Of a stretch of 64,000 bases of DNA, positions 19,094-28,107 are shown piece by piece. The position numbers were made by a program, and so were the translations under genes. A model generated the notes under the pieces. The model did not search any database. It was not told the DNA's origin and saw only the letters and a program-made list of their open reading frames with translations. Numbering within the stretch: position 1 is the stretch's first letter; each line of letters opens with the position of its first letter. Source of the stretch: Microbispora oryzae (GTDB taxonomy: Bacteria > Actinomycetota > Actinomycetes > Streptosporangiales > Streptosporangiaceae); assembly GCF_017896165.1 (NCBI RefSeq), contig NZ_JAFCNB010000007.1, positions 124,001 to 188,000 on the forward strand. Reading direction: 5' to 3'.

Positions 19094-20395
19094 GTGAGCG
19101 AAGGGGCGCTCAAGGTCGCGCTGCTGGGATGCGGCGTCGTCGGGTCGCAGGTGGTGCGGCTGCTCGGCGAGCAGGCCGACGACCTGGCGGCCAGGGTCGG
19201 CGCCCCCGTGGAGCTGGCCGGCGTGGCCGTGCGGAGGCTGGGGCGCAGGCGTGACGCGGAGATCGATCCGGCGCTGCTGACCACCGACGCCGAGGCCCTC
19301 GTCACCCGCGACGACGTGGACATCGTCGTCGAGGTCATCGGCGGGATCGAGCCGGCGAGATCGCTGATCCTCAGCGCGATGGCGCACGGCAAGTCCGTGG
19401 TGACGGCCAACAAGGCGCTGCTCGCGGAGGACGGCGCGACGGTCCACGGGGCCGCCCGGACCCACGGCTCCGACCTCTACTTCGAGGCGAGCGTGGCGGG
19501 CGCGATCCCGCTGCTCCGGCCGCTGCGGGAGTCGATGGCGGGCGACCACGTCCGCCGGGTGCTCGGCATCGTGAACGGCACGACCAACTACATCCTCGAC
19601 AAGATGGACTCGACCGGGGCGTCCTTCGCCGACGCGCTGGAGGAGGCCCAGGCGCTGGGCTACGCGGAGGCCGACCCCACCGCCGACGTCGAGGGCTTCG
19701 ACGCCGCCGCGAAGGCCGCCATCCTCGCCGGCATCGCGTTCCACAGCCGGGTGACGGCCGCCGACGTCCACCGCGAGGGCATCACCGAGATCAGCGCCGC
19801 GGACGTCGCCTCGGCCAGGGCGATGGGCTACGTGATCAAGCTGCTGGCCATCTGCGCCCGATCAGACGACGGCAGGTCGATCGGCGTCCGCGTGCATCCC
19901 GCCATGATCCCGAGGTCCCACCCGCTCGCGGGGGTCCGGGAGGCGTACAACGCGGTGTTCGTGGAGGCGCGGTCGGCCGGCCGGCTGATGTTCTACGGCG
20001 CGGGCGCGGGCGGCGCCCCCACGGCCTCCGCCGTGCTCGGTGACATCGTGGCCGTGGGCCGCAACCGCCTCGCCCGCACCCGTGGGCCGGAGGAGTCGAC
20101 GTACGCGGACCTGCGGGTCCACCCGATGGGCGACACGGTCACCCGCTACCACGTGTCGCTCGACGTGGCCGACAAACCGGGTGTGCTCGCCCGGGTCGCC
20201 GAGACGTTCGCCCGCCACGACGTGTCGATCCAGACCGTCCAGCAGGAGGGGCGGGGCGACGACGCCCGGCTCGTGCTCGTCACCCACCGGGCCAGCGACG
20301 CCGCCCTCTCCGCCACCATCGAGGAGCTGCGTGACCTCGACATCGTCCGCGCCGTCGCCGGATTGATGCGCGTGGAGGGCGATGACACCCCATGA
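19094..20395 (+). CDS. hom: homoserine dehydrogenase
   Basis: Reduces aspartate semialdehyde to homoserine with NAD(P)H, leading to threonine and methionine. 433 residues: N-terminal Rossmann domain (ALLGCGVVGSQVVRLL), the catalytic KALLAEDG segment, GIVNGTTNYILDKM, EADPTADVEGFDAAAKAAILA, and a C-terminal ACT domain from about 350 (YHVSLDVADKPGVLARVAE...) for feedback by threonine. GTG 19094 has GAGGAGGGG upstream. Normally followed directly by thrC; here the next gene is a membrane transferase overlapping hom by 14 bases, and thrC is 10.7 kb away. Confidence 0.97.
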   Translation: MSEGALKVALLGCGVVGSQVVRLLGEQADDLAARVGAPVELAGVAVRRLGRRRDAEIDPALLTTDAEALVTRDDVDIVVEVIGGIEPARSLILSAMAHGKSVVTANKALLAEDGATVHGAARTHGSDLYFEASVAGAIPLLRPLRESMAGDHVRRVLGIVNGTTNYILDKMDSTGASFADALEEAQALGYAEADPTADVEGFDAAAKAAILAGIAFHSRVTAADVHREGITEISAADVASARAMGYVIKLLAICARSDDGRSIGVRVHPAMIPRSHPLAGVREAYNAVFVEARSAGRLMFYGAGAGGAPTASAVLGDIVAVGRNRLARTRGPEESTYADLRVHPMGDTVTRYHVSLDVADKPGVLARVAETFARHDVSIQTVQQEGRGDDARLVLVTHRASDAALSATIEELRDLDIVRAVAGLMRVEGDDTP

Positions 20396-21908
20396 CCTGT
20401 CCACGGCGCCGCTGCCGAGAGGCCCGTCCGGAGCACCCGGGGCATCCGGATTAGACGCGGAGCGGCCGCGCCCCGGCCTCCGGCGGCCCGAGGTCGTCCT
20501 CGCGCTGATCGCGGTCGCCTACGCCGTGATCCAGCTGGTCGTGCTGCCGCACACCATGTCCCTGGAGTGGGACGAGGCGGTCTACACGAGCCAGGTGGCC
20601 CCGATGGTGCCCGACGCCGACTTCAGCGCGCCCCGCGCGCGGGGCATCACCTGGCTGGTCGCGCCCGTCGCGCACTTCACCGTGGATCCCACGGCGATCA
20701 GGCTCTGGCTGACGCTGGTGTCGGCCGCCGGACTGTTCCTGGCGTTCCTGCCGTGGTGCTCCCTGCTCCGCGGGCGGGTGCTCGCGCTCGCCGCGGGCCT
20801 GTTCGCCACCCTGTGGGTCACGATCTGGTACGGCGACCAGGTGATGCCCAACCTCTATGTCGCGTACGGCTGCCTGCTGGCGGCCGGCTGCTCCGTCCTG
20901 ACGGCCCGGGATCGGCGGTCCGGGAGCCGGTCGTCCGGGAGCCGGCGGTCCGGGAGCTGGTGGGCGTGGGCCGGGTTGGCCGCCGGAGTCGCCGGAGTCG
21001 CCCTGCTGCGGCCGGGGGACGCCCTCTGGCTGGCCCTGCCGCTGGGCGTCACCGCCCTGGTCCGGCGGGACGTCCGGGCGCTCGCCGTCGTCTCGGCCGC
21101 CGTGGCCGCGGGCTTCCTGCCCTGGGTGATCGAGGGGTTCCAGCGTTTCGGCGGGCCGCTCGAGCGCTGGCGCGCGGCCGGCGAGGTCCAGGGAGGCATC
21201 GCCCCCGCGCCGGGCTTCCTCTACGAGTTCAAGACGGCCAACGGGCCCGCCTTCTGCCGCCCGTGCACGACGACCCTCGACGACCCGCAGTGGGCCCTGT
21301 GGTGGCTGGTGCTCCCGCTGCTGGCGATCTGCGGTGCGGTGGTCGCGCGGTCCGCGGCGCACGCGGTCGCCGCGGTGACCGGGCTCTGCGTCGCCGTGCC
21401 GTACCTCTTCCTGGTGGACTACAGCGCCCCCCGTTTCCTGCTCCCCGCCTACGCGCTCCTGGCGATCCCGGCCGCCGAGGCCCTGGTGCGGGTGGCGGGC
21501 CGAAGACCCGTACCGCTCGCCTCGGCCCTGGTGAGGATCACGGTGGCGATCGTGCTGGCGGCCCACGTCGCCGTGCAGGCGTACGCGCTGCGCGACGTGT
21601 CGGCGGGGGAGACCAAGGAGCGGGGCTACCAGGCCGGAATCGTGAAGGACATGGTCAAGCTCGGCGTCCACGCGCCCTGCACGCTCGTCGGCCGCCAGGT
21701 GAACCCGGCGATGGCGCTGATCGCCCGATGCGACGCGCTCTCGCTCGGTGCGGGGCGGCCGGTGCCCGACCTCTCCCACGCCCCCGAGGGCCACGTCTTC
21801 GCCGTACTCACCAAGGACGTCCCGCCGCCCGGCGCGGAGAAGTGGAAGCGGCACGTGCTGCGCCGCAGCGGCTCCCGGCCGACATGGGTCGCCTACATTC
21901 GTCCCTGA
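20382..21908 (+). CDS. GT39/ArnT-like integral membrane glycosyltransferase
   Basis: 508 residues with about ten membrane segments after a Pro-rich cytoplasmic N-terminus of about 35 residues. The first outer loop has SLEWDEAVYTSQVAPMV, the Asp-Glu acidic pair typical of the PMT/ArnT family that uses polyprenyl-phosphate sugars. Extracytoplasmic C-terminal domain from about residue 400 (GYQAGIVKDMVKLGVHAPCTLVGRQ) with several cysteines. ATG 20382 lies inside the end of hom (14-base overlap in another frame), indicating coupled translation with hom despite unrelated function. Probably transfers mannose or another sugar to a surface glycan or protein. Confidence 0.8.
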   Translation: MTPHDLSTAPLPRGPSGAPGASGLDAERPRPGLRRPEVVLALIAVAYAVIQLVVLPHTMSLEWDEAVYTSQVAPMVPDADFSAPRARGITWLVAPVAHFTVDPTAIRLWLTLVSAAGLFLAFLPWCSLLRGRVLALAAGLFATLWVTIWYGDQVMPNLYVAYGCLLAAGCSVLTARDRRSGSRSSGSRRSGSWWAWAGLAAGVAGVALLRPGDALWLALPLGVTALVRRDVRALAVVSAAVAAGFLPWVIEGFQRFGGPLERWRAAGEVQGGIAPAPGFLYEFKTANGPAFCRPCTTTLDDPQWALWWLVLPLLAICGAVVARSAAHAVAAVTGLCVAVPYLFLVDYSAPRFLLPAYALLAIPAAEALVRVAGRRPVPLASALVRITVAIVLAAHVAVQAYALRDVSAGETKERGYQAGIVKDMVKLGVHAPCTLVGRQVNPAMALIARCDALSLGAGRPVPDLSHAPEGHVFAVLTKDVPPPGAEKWKRHVLRRSGSRPTWVAYIRP

Positions 21909-21981
21909 CAGCGTTTGGACGGTCAAGTTACGGCAAAATGGGGAACGCCTGGACCGGTCCGAACGAAGGGGACACCTGATC

Positions 21982-22788
21982 GTGAAGAGAGCTCTATGGA
22001 CGGCCCTCCTGGCGACGATGCTCGTCCCGCTCGCTTCTCCCGCCGCTCCGGCACAGGCGGACGCGGAAGCGGCCCGCCCGAAGACCATCGTGACGCTGAC
22101 CTTCGACGACGGCGACGCCAGTCACGCCAAGGTCGCACGCATCTTGGAAAAGCACCACATGCGGGGCACGTTCTACGTCAACAGCGGCACCCTCGGCACG
22201 AAGGGCAAGCTGAGCCGCAAGCAGGTCGTGGCGATCCAGAAGGCGGGTCACGAGATCGGCGGCCACACGCTCACCCATCCGTACCTGACCCAGCTGAGCT
22301 TCGAGCAGCAGCGCGCCGAGATCTGCGACGACAGGGCGGCCCTGCTCAAGATGGGACTTCGGGTCCGCACCTTCGCCTACCCCTACGGCGCGCTCGACGC
22401 GGGCGCGAAGCAGGCGGCCCGCCAGTGCGGCTACAACGCGGCCAGGACGGTGGGCGGGCTGTCCAACCGGCGCTGCAAGACCTGCGTCGTGGCGGAGCCC
22501 ATGCGGCCCGAGACGCTCTACTCGGTGCGCACCCCCGGCTCGGTGCTGGTCGACGCCACGCCGGCGCAGATCGAGCAGCTCGTGGTCAACGCGGAGCGCA
22601 GCGGCGGCGGCGTGCTCCCGCTGGTCTTCCACCACATGTGCGACAAGTGCGACACCTACTCGGTGAGCGAGCGGACCCTGACCCGCTTCCTCGACTGGCT
22701 CGCCAAGCGGAAGTCCCACGGCACGGTGGTGCGGCGCTTCGGCGACGTCATCGGCGGCAAGATGCGCCCCGTCCCCACGGAGGACTGA
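21982..22788 (+). CDS. secreted polysaccharide deacetylase (NodB/CE4)
   Basis: 268 residues. Signal peptide of about 26 residues ending near APAQA. CE4 motif 1 TLTFDDGD (catalytic base Asp and metal Asp at about 42-43), motif 2 GGHTLTHPYL (metal His at 95 and 99), motif 3 FAYPYGALDAG, and a late HHMCDKCDTY segment corresponding to motif 5. Four cysteines (RCKTC and CDKC) may form disulfides. Removes acetyl groups from a GlcNAc polymer outside the cell. GTG 21982 has GAAGGGG about 11 bases upstream and directly begins a signal peptide. It sits at the end of the plus-strand lysA-hom-GT39 run. Confidence 0.9.
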   Translation: MKRALWTALLATMLVPLASPAAPAQADAEAARPKTIVTLTFDDGDASHAKVARILEKHHMRGTFYVNSGTLGTKGKLSRKQVVAIQKAGHEIGGHTLTHPYLTQLSFEQQRAEICDDRAALLKMGLRVRTFAYPYGALDAGAKQAARQCGYNAARTVGGLSNRRCKTCVVAEPMRPETLYSVRTPGSVLVDATPAQIEQLVVNAERSGGGVLPLVFHHMCDKCDTYSVSERTLTRFLDWLAKRKSHGTVVRRFGDVIGGKMRPVPTED

Positions 22789-22844
22789 CGGGGGACTGAC
22801 GGGGGACTGGCTGGAGGACTGCCCCGGGGACTGACCGGGCGTCC

Positions 22845-22872
22845 GTCCTGACGGCCGGCCGGCCGTCAGGAC
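22845..22872. terminator. 28-bp perfect palindrome between convergent genes
   Basis: GTCCTGACGGCCGG and its exact complement without spacer, spanning 22845-22872. It overlaps the stop codon of the minus-strand glycosyltransferase (22866-22868) and lies 57 bases after the deacetylase stop. Likely a bidirectional terminator. Just upstream, 22780-22840 has imperfect repeats of GGGGACTGAC. Confidence 0.7.
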
Positions 22873-24584
22873 CCCGGGCCGGGCTTCGCGGGCGGCAGGA
22901 TGCGCCGCACGGCCCGGGTCAGGACCGCGCGGGGCAGGGCCCGCCGCAGCCGGACGACCTCGCGGCGATTGGCCTCGGCCTTCTCCCGCCAGCGTGAGGC
23001 GTCCCGTTCGGCCTTGGCCCCGTCCCTGCGCAGGACCCTGACCTCCTCCTTGAGCGCGGCCGCCGCCGCCTTGAGGCGCTCGATCTCGGCCTCGTGCCGC
23101 TCGGCGTTCCGCCGCCACAGCGCCGCCTCGGTGTTGCGGTTGCCGCGCCGCCCGAGCCGCACCGAGGCGCCGGGTACGACGCCCCAGGTCTCCGCGTCCA
23201 GCCATTCGAGCCCGAACACCTCGTGGACGACGTCGTCGAGATCCTCGCCGTCCTTGGCCACCCGTACGGCCCGGGCCAGGGCGGAGGTGCGGTCGAACAC
23301 CGCGGTGACGACGCCGTCGGCCCGTTCCTCCAGGGCGAGCCGCAGCCGGCCGAGCTCGTACTCCTCGGCGTGCTGGGTGAGCCGGTCGAGCGTCTCAGCG
23401 CCGATCGCCCAGCCGGGCGGGCACGACAGCCGGAAGGGGCCGGGGGTCCGGATGTCGGCCGCGCTCTCGGTGAAGGCCACCCGCCCGTCGTGGGCGTAGG
23501 CCGCCCTCATCAGGCGCAGGTCGATCAGCGGGTCGTCGAGCGGGGCCCGCCGCTCGTCGTCCCGGATCCGGCGCCACGGCCCGGCCAGGGTCACATGGAC
23601 GTCGGGCAGCGTGCTGGCGAGCGCGGAGTCGACGGTGAACCTGACATCCTCGAAACCGGCGTCCCCCACCTCCACGACGACCTCGACGTACGGCACGAGC
23701 CACTGCCGCCCGGCCTCGGTCCGCAGCGCCCGCCGGTAGGGCACCCGGTCGGCGATGTAGGGCCGGTTGTGCCGCCGGACCTCGTCGCCGCGTTTCATGG
23801 CCGTGGGCCGGCCCACGTGCCAGCTCCGGGCCGCGCGGTCGGGCACGAAGACGGCGCCCTCCTGGGTGAGCCGGTAGCCGAGCTCGGTGTCCTCGGCGAG
23901 CCGCAGGGACGTGTCGAGGCCCCCGGCGGCGCGCAGCAGGGCGGCGGGGGCCGACGCCGTGGCCCCGACGTGGATCCGGTGCAGCATCGCGCTGGGCGCC
24001 CGGCGGAACCCGTCGTGCTCGTCCACCAGCCGTTCCCACCAGTCGTGGGTCTCACTGCTCGCCATGTCGAACAGGCCGTCCTCGGCGCCGGCCGCGACGG
24101 CCGCCCGCACCTCGGCGGGCGCGGGCAGGCCGCCGCCCGCGCCGGTGAAGCGCACCGTGCCGAGGACCACCAGGTAGTCGGCGAGGTGGTGCCAGCGCAG
24201 ATGCGACTCCACATGAGTCCGGTACGGCACGATGTCGGCGTCCAGGCGGTGGATCACGTCGCCCTCGGCGGCCTCCACCCCGCACTGCACGGCCCAGGCG
24301 ATGCCCCATCCGCCGGGCGCGGCCCGGATCACCCGTGTGCGCTCGGGGGCGATCTCCGGCAGCACGAGCGGCGGCGTGCCGTCGTCGTCGACCACCACGA
24401 CTTCGAGGAGGTGCGCGGGATAGCTCTGCGCGGCCAGCGCGGCCAGCGTGAGGTCGAGCGTCTGCTGGCACTGCCGGGCCGGGATGACGACGCTCACCGA
24501 CAGCCGGGGCTCCCACTCTCCGGGCTCCGGCGGCTCCAGGACGCCGAAGTCGTTGCGCCTGACGCGCGGGCCGGGGACGGTCAT
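22866..24584 (-). CDS. GT2 glycosyltransferase with C-terminal coiled coil (paralog A)
   Basis: 572 residues. After the family lead VRRNDFGVLEPP, the GT-A domain (about 28-260) has SVSVVIPARQCQQTLDLTL, VVVVDDDGT, the DxD metal site RLDADIVPYR, and AEDTELGYRLTQEG (ED acceptor/base motif). A linker domain follows, then a charged coiled coil at about 490-550. Same layout as the genes at 26503 and 29531, so these are tandem duplicates. ATG 24584 overlaps the upstream stop by four bases. Last gene of a four-gene minus-strand operon that starts with the methyltransferase at 29213. Confidence 0.88.
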   Translation of the reverse strand: MTVPGPRVRRNDFGVLEPPEPGEWEPRLSVSVVIPARQCQQTLDLTLAALAAQSYPAHLLEVVVVDDDGTPPLVLPEIAPERTRVIRAAPGGWGIAWAVQCGVEAAEGDVIHRLDADIVPYRTHVESHLRWHHLADYLVVLGTVRFTGAGGGLPAPAEVRAAVAAGAEDGLFDMASSETHDWWERLVDEHDGFRRAPSAMLHRIHVGATASAPAALLRAAGGLDTSLRLAEDTELGYRLTQEGAVFVPDRAARSWHVGRPTAMKRGDEVRRHNRPYIADRVPYRRALRTEAGRQWLVPYVEVVVEVGDAGFEDVRFTVDSALASTLPDVHVTLAGPWRRIRDDERRAPLDDPLIDLRLMRAAYAHDGRVAFTESAADIRTPGPFRLSCPPGWAIGAETLDRLTQHAEEYELGRLRLALEERADGVVTAVFDRTSALARAVRVAKDGEDLDDVVHEVFGLEWLDAETWGVVPGASVRLGRRGNRNTEAALWRRNAERHEAEIERLKAAAAALKEEVRVLRRDGAKAERDASRWREKAEANRREVVRLRRALPRAVLTRAVRRILPPAKPGPGS

Positions 24585-26503
24585 CGCACTCCCTCTGCCA
24601 CGGCGGCGCCCTCCGGCAGCTCCATCAGGGCGTTGGGCCGGAACCCGCGCCACTGCCTCCGGTTGCGCTTGAGGAAGGTGCCGATCGGCTCGCGCCAGGT
24701 GTGCGAGGCGGCCGGCCCCCTGCGCAGGATGTAGCCGAGGCCGTGGGCGCGGTAGATCTGCCCGCCGGCGATCTGGATCGCGTGCTGGAACTGGGTGTCC
24801 ACCGTGCTGGGGATCGGGCGGAAGCCGCCCACCGCCTCGAACGCCGAGCGGGTGGCCAGGATCGTGCCGCCCGCGATGAAGTTCGTGATCTGCTCGGTGA
24901 TCTGCTCCCGGTGCACGGTCACGTCGATCGAGGCGAGGTAGACGAACTCCGGGGCCGTCCCGACGACGTCCGCCCCCGAGTACGACTGGGCGAGCAGGAG
25001 ATCGGCGAGGAAGTCCGGGCCGTACCAGTCGTCGTCGTCCATCTTGAGCAGGAACGAGCCGGAGGCGCGGGCGGCCGCCTGGTTGAGCACCTCGCCGAAC
25101 ACCGTCCCGGCCCCGATCTCCAGCACGGTGATCGGCCGGTCGAACCCGGCGAGGGCCGAGGCCACGCTCGGGTGCTCGCGCGGGATCCCGTGGAGCGCGA
25201 GGATCACCTCGAGGTCGGCGTCGCGCTGGCGGGAGATCTGGCCGAGCGCGAAGCCCAGCATGTCCGGGCGCCGGGTGGGCAGCAGCACCGACGTGAGGGG
25301 ACGCCGCCCCGCCGGTGCGCCCATCTGCTCCCAGCGCGCCCGCACGCCGTGGTCGCGCAGGGCCCGGCGGCGCAGCCGGATGCTGTACTCCTCGCGGCGC
25401 AGATCGTCGGCCAGGTCGTCCTCGGTCACCGAGCCGAGCAGCCCGGCCAGCTCCGGGCCGAGGGCCCCCGCCCATTTCGGCAGCTCGCCGCCGATCAGCG
25501 GGACGCCCGCCGCGGCCAGCGACGCCACGGCCCGTACGGCGGCCAGCGGGCCGCTGTGGCCGCGCCGCCAGTCGATCCTCAGGCCGCGCAGCTGCCTGAT
25601 GCGGGACACGTCGACGACGGTCACGCAGCCCGAGGGCGCGATGCGGGTCATGACCTCGCCCTCGTGCGTGACCGCCCAGCGGTCCCCCTCGGTGACCAGG
25701 TCGCCGACGCCGCGCCGAGGGGTGGTGACGAAGTTGATCGGGTTCACCGAGCGGTCGTCGACGGGAGGCACGAGCCGCGGGTCGGACAGGTCCCGTGCGA
25801 GCAGCGCCCCGCCGCCCGGACGGCCGATGCGCTCCCAGCTCAGCTCCTCCGGCGGCGTCAGGTCGACCGGGGGCCGCGGACCGTCCCACTCGGGGGGATC
25901 GGCGACCGTCCGCACCACCACGTCGCCGCCTGGCGCCCCGATCCGTAGCGGGAGCGGCCCGGCCGGAGGGGTCACCGACGCGTTCGGGTCACCGGGCCGC
26001 CAGGCGGCGGCGCCGGGGCCGGCCAGCGCGGCGACGGGCGAGGAGTCCACCGTGTCCAGCCGGTTGCCCGCGAAGGCCCGGGCGGTCGCGGCGAGCACGC
26101 GGCCCGCGGGCGCGTGCGCGGAGAACCGGGCCTCCACCGCCCAGGCGGCGCCCGCGGGCTTGTGCACCCGCAGCTCGGTGAGGGTGCGCCAGCGGTGGGC
26201 GGGCGTGAGCGAGGGCGCCGGGGCCGGATACCAGTGCGGCGCCTCGGCCACCATCACCACGACGGCCCTGGCCATGGACAGCGACGCCTGCAGGCTCGCC
26301 GCGCGGCGCAGGTCGGTCGGCGTCCCGGCGAGGACGAGCACCTCCACGACCTCGAACTCCGGGGACGGAGCCCTGGAAAGGGCGCCGTCGAGATCCACGG
26401 TCGCCCGCACGCCCTCGACCTCGGGAGGCGTCTCCAGCCCCACGTGGTAGACGATCACGTACCGGCTTCTGCGCACGGCCTCCGTCACCACCTGCTCGAA
26501 CAT
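24581..26503 (-). CDS. large protein: unknown N-terminal region plus GT2 domain
   Basis: 640 residues. Residues 1-395 match no family I recognise; they include hydrophobic beta/alpha segments (RYVIVYHVGLETPP, VEVLVLAGTPTDLRRAASL), an FVTTPRRGVGDL motif and GCVTVVDVSRIRQLRGLRIDW. This part may be a degenerate transferase or partner-binding domain. Residues 400-600 are a GT-A domain: TSVLLPTRRPDMLGFAL, LKMDDDDWYGPDFLADLL (DxD), FIAGGTILATRSAFEAVGGF. ATG 26503 overlaps the upstream stop by one base (TGATG), and the stop overlaps the next start, so translation is coupled in both directions. Confidence 0.8.
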   Translation of the reverse strand: MFEQVVTEAVRRSRYVIVYHVGLETPPEVEGVRATVDLDGALSRAPSPEFEVVEVLVLAGTPTDLRRAASLQASLSMARAVVVMVAEAPHWYPAPAPSLTPAHRWRTLTELRVHKPAGAAWAVEARFSAHAPAGRVLAATARAFAGNRLDTVDSSPVAALAGPGAAAWRPGDPNASVTPPAGPLPLRIGAPGGDVVVRTVADPPEWDGPRPPVDLTPPEELSWERIGRPGGGALLARDLSDPRLVPPVDDRSVNPINFVTTPRRGVGDLVTEGDRWAVTHEGEVMTRIAPSGCVTVVDVSRIRQLRGLRIDWRRGHSGPLAAVRAVASLAAAGVPLIGGELPKWAGALGPELAGLLGSVTEDDLADDLRREEYSIRLRRRALRDHGVRARWEQMGAPAGRRPLTSVLLPTRRPDMLGFALGQISRQRDADLEVILALHGIPREHPSVASALAGFDRPITVLEIGAGTVFGEVLNQAAARASGSFLLKMDDDDWYGPDFLADLLLAQSYSGADVVGTAPEFVYLASIDVTVHREQITEQITNFIAGGTILATRSAFEAVGGFRPIPSTVDTQFQHAIQIAGGQIYRAHGLGYILRRGPAASHTWREPIGTFLKRNRRQWRGFRPNALMELPEGAAVAEGVR

Positions 26504-28107
26504 CAGCCGCGCCTCCGGCCGGGCACGAGCGTCCGGACCCGGCTCAGGCCGGGGGAGTGCTCCGCGGGGGCGGACTCCGCCGCCGCCCGCAGCCTTTCGA
26601 CCTCGGCGCGGAGCTTCTCGGCCTCCGCCTGCCACTTGGCCGCGGCGGCCCGCCACTTGGCGGCGTCGCCACCGGTCTCCTGGGCCTGGTCCATGGGGAC
26701 CACCTGGTAGTCGCTCCCGGCCACCCACATCGTGCCGAACATCGCGTCCACCGCTTTCTCGGGGTCACCGTGCTTCCCTGGATCACCGTGCTTCTCTGGA
26801 TCACCGTGCGCGCCGGTCAGGGCGGCCCGGGCGAAGGCGGCCGTGCGCTCCAGGCGCAGGGCGGCCACCCCGGCGGGGGTCTCGTCCAGGGCGACGGACA
26901 CCAGGCCGAGGCCGTCGCGCTCGGCCAGACCGATCAGCTTCTTCAGCGCGTCGGCGCCGAGGACCCAGCCTGGCGGGCAGATCACCCGGAACGGCGCGGG
27001 CGCGGCGCTCGCGGGGACGGACCCGGCGAAGGTCACCCGCGGCTCGTTCCCGTAGAGGTTGCGCATCAGCCGGTAGTCGAGCATCGGATCGTCGAGGGAC
27101 GAGCGGCGGCCCTCGGTGAGCGCGCTCCACGGCCCGGCCAGGACGACGGCCACGTCCGCCACGGTTCCGGCCAGCGCCGCGTCGACGCTCGCCCGCACCT
27201 GCTCGTACGTCGCGCCGGTCGCGTCGACGACCACCTGCACGTACGGCACGGCCCACTGGCGGCGCTGATGGCCGCGCAGCCAGCGGAGCACCGGGATGCG
27301 GTCGCCGAGGAGCGACCAGTTGTGCCGGTGCACCTCCTTCTCCCGCAGCATGACCGTGGACTTGCCGATGTGCCAGCTCACCGCCTCGCGGTCGGGGACG
27401 AACACGGCCCCGGCCTGGGCGAGCCGGAACCCGAGGTCGGTGTCCTCGCCCATGTTGAGCGAGGTGTCGAGCCCCCCGGCGGCCCGCAGCAGGTGGGCCG
27501 GGACGGACGTCGTCGCCCCCGTGTGCAGCAGGTAGGCGTCGCCGCCCGCGTCGAGCAGGTCGCGGGTCTTGGCCAGCGTGTCCGCCGTGTACTTGTGCGG
27601 CAGGCCGGGCCCGAGGTCGACGTCGCCGGAGGAGAGCCGCGCCGGCGACGGCGGCTCGGCGTCGTCGGCGACGAACCTGATCGAGCCGAGGACCACCAGG
27701 TAGTCGGCCAGGTGGTGCCAGCGCATGTGGGCCTCGACGTGCGCCCGGTCGAGGATCATGTCGGCGTCGACCCAGTGGACGATCTCACCGCCGGCGACCG
27801 ACGCTCCCGTCTGCCGGGCCCAGCCGCGTCCCCATCGACCGTCGGGGACGCGGACGATCCGGGTGGACGCGGGGGCGTGCTCGGGGATCCGCATGGCGGG
27901 CTCGCTGCCGTCGTCGGCGACGACGACCTCCATGAGATGGGCGGGGTAGGTCTGCGCCGCGAGGGCCGCGAGGGTCCGGTCGAGGGCGGGCTGGCAGTTG
28001 TAGGCGGGGACGACCACGGTGACCGTGCGGGTGGGCCGCCACGCGCCGAGCGCGGGCGGCCGCAGGGAGGAGTAGTCGTTGTGCTTGATGAGGGGAGTGG
28101 GGGTCAT
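26503..28107 (-). CDS. GT2 glycosyltransferase with C-terminal coiled coil (paralog B)
   Basis: 534 residues; same plan as its neighbours. Lead IKHNDYSSLRPPALGAW, GT-A core TVVVPAYNCQPALDRTL, VVVADDGSEP, DxD in HWVDADMILDRAHVEAHMRW, and GEDTDLGFRLAQAGAVFVPD. The C-terminal 70 residues form a coiled coil (AAKWRAAAAKWQAEAEKLRAE) and a basic tail. A short tandem repeat (two to three copies of GDPEKH/GDPGKH) lies near residue 430. Its start overlaps the methyltransferase stop by four bases. Acts on a surface glycan by inference from the cluster. Confidence 0.88.
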   Translation of the reverse strand: MTPTPLIKHNDYSSLRPPALGAWRPTRTVTVVVPAYNCQPALDRTLAALAAQTYPAHLMEVVVADDGSEPAMRIPEHAPASTRIVRVPDGRWGRGWARQTGASVAGGEIVHWVDADMILDRAHVEAHMRWHHLADYLVVLGSIRFVADDAEPPSPARLSSGDVDLGPGLPHKYTADTLAKTRDLLDAGGDAYLLHTGATTSVPAHLLRAAGGLDTSLNMGEDTDLGFRLAQAGAVFVPDREAVSWHIGKSTVMLREKEVHRHNWSLLGDRIPVLRWLRGHQRRQWAVPYVQVVVDATGATYEQVRASVDAALAGTVADVAVVLAGPWSALTEGRRSSLDDPMLDYRLMRNLYGNEPRVTFAGSVPASAAPAPFRVICPPGWVLGADALKKLIGLAERDGLGLVSVALDETPAGVAALRLERTAAFARAALTGAHGDPEKHGDPGKHGDPEKAVDAMFGTMWVAGSDYQVVPMDQAQETGGDAAKWRAAAAKWQAEAEKLRAEVERLRAAAESAPAEHSPGLSRVRTLVPGRRRG

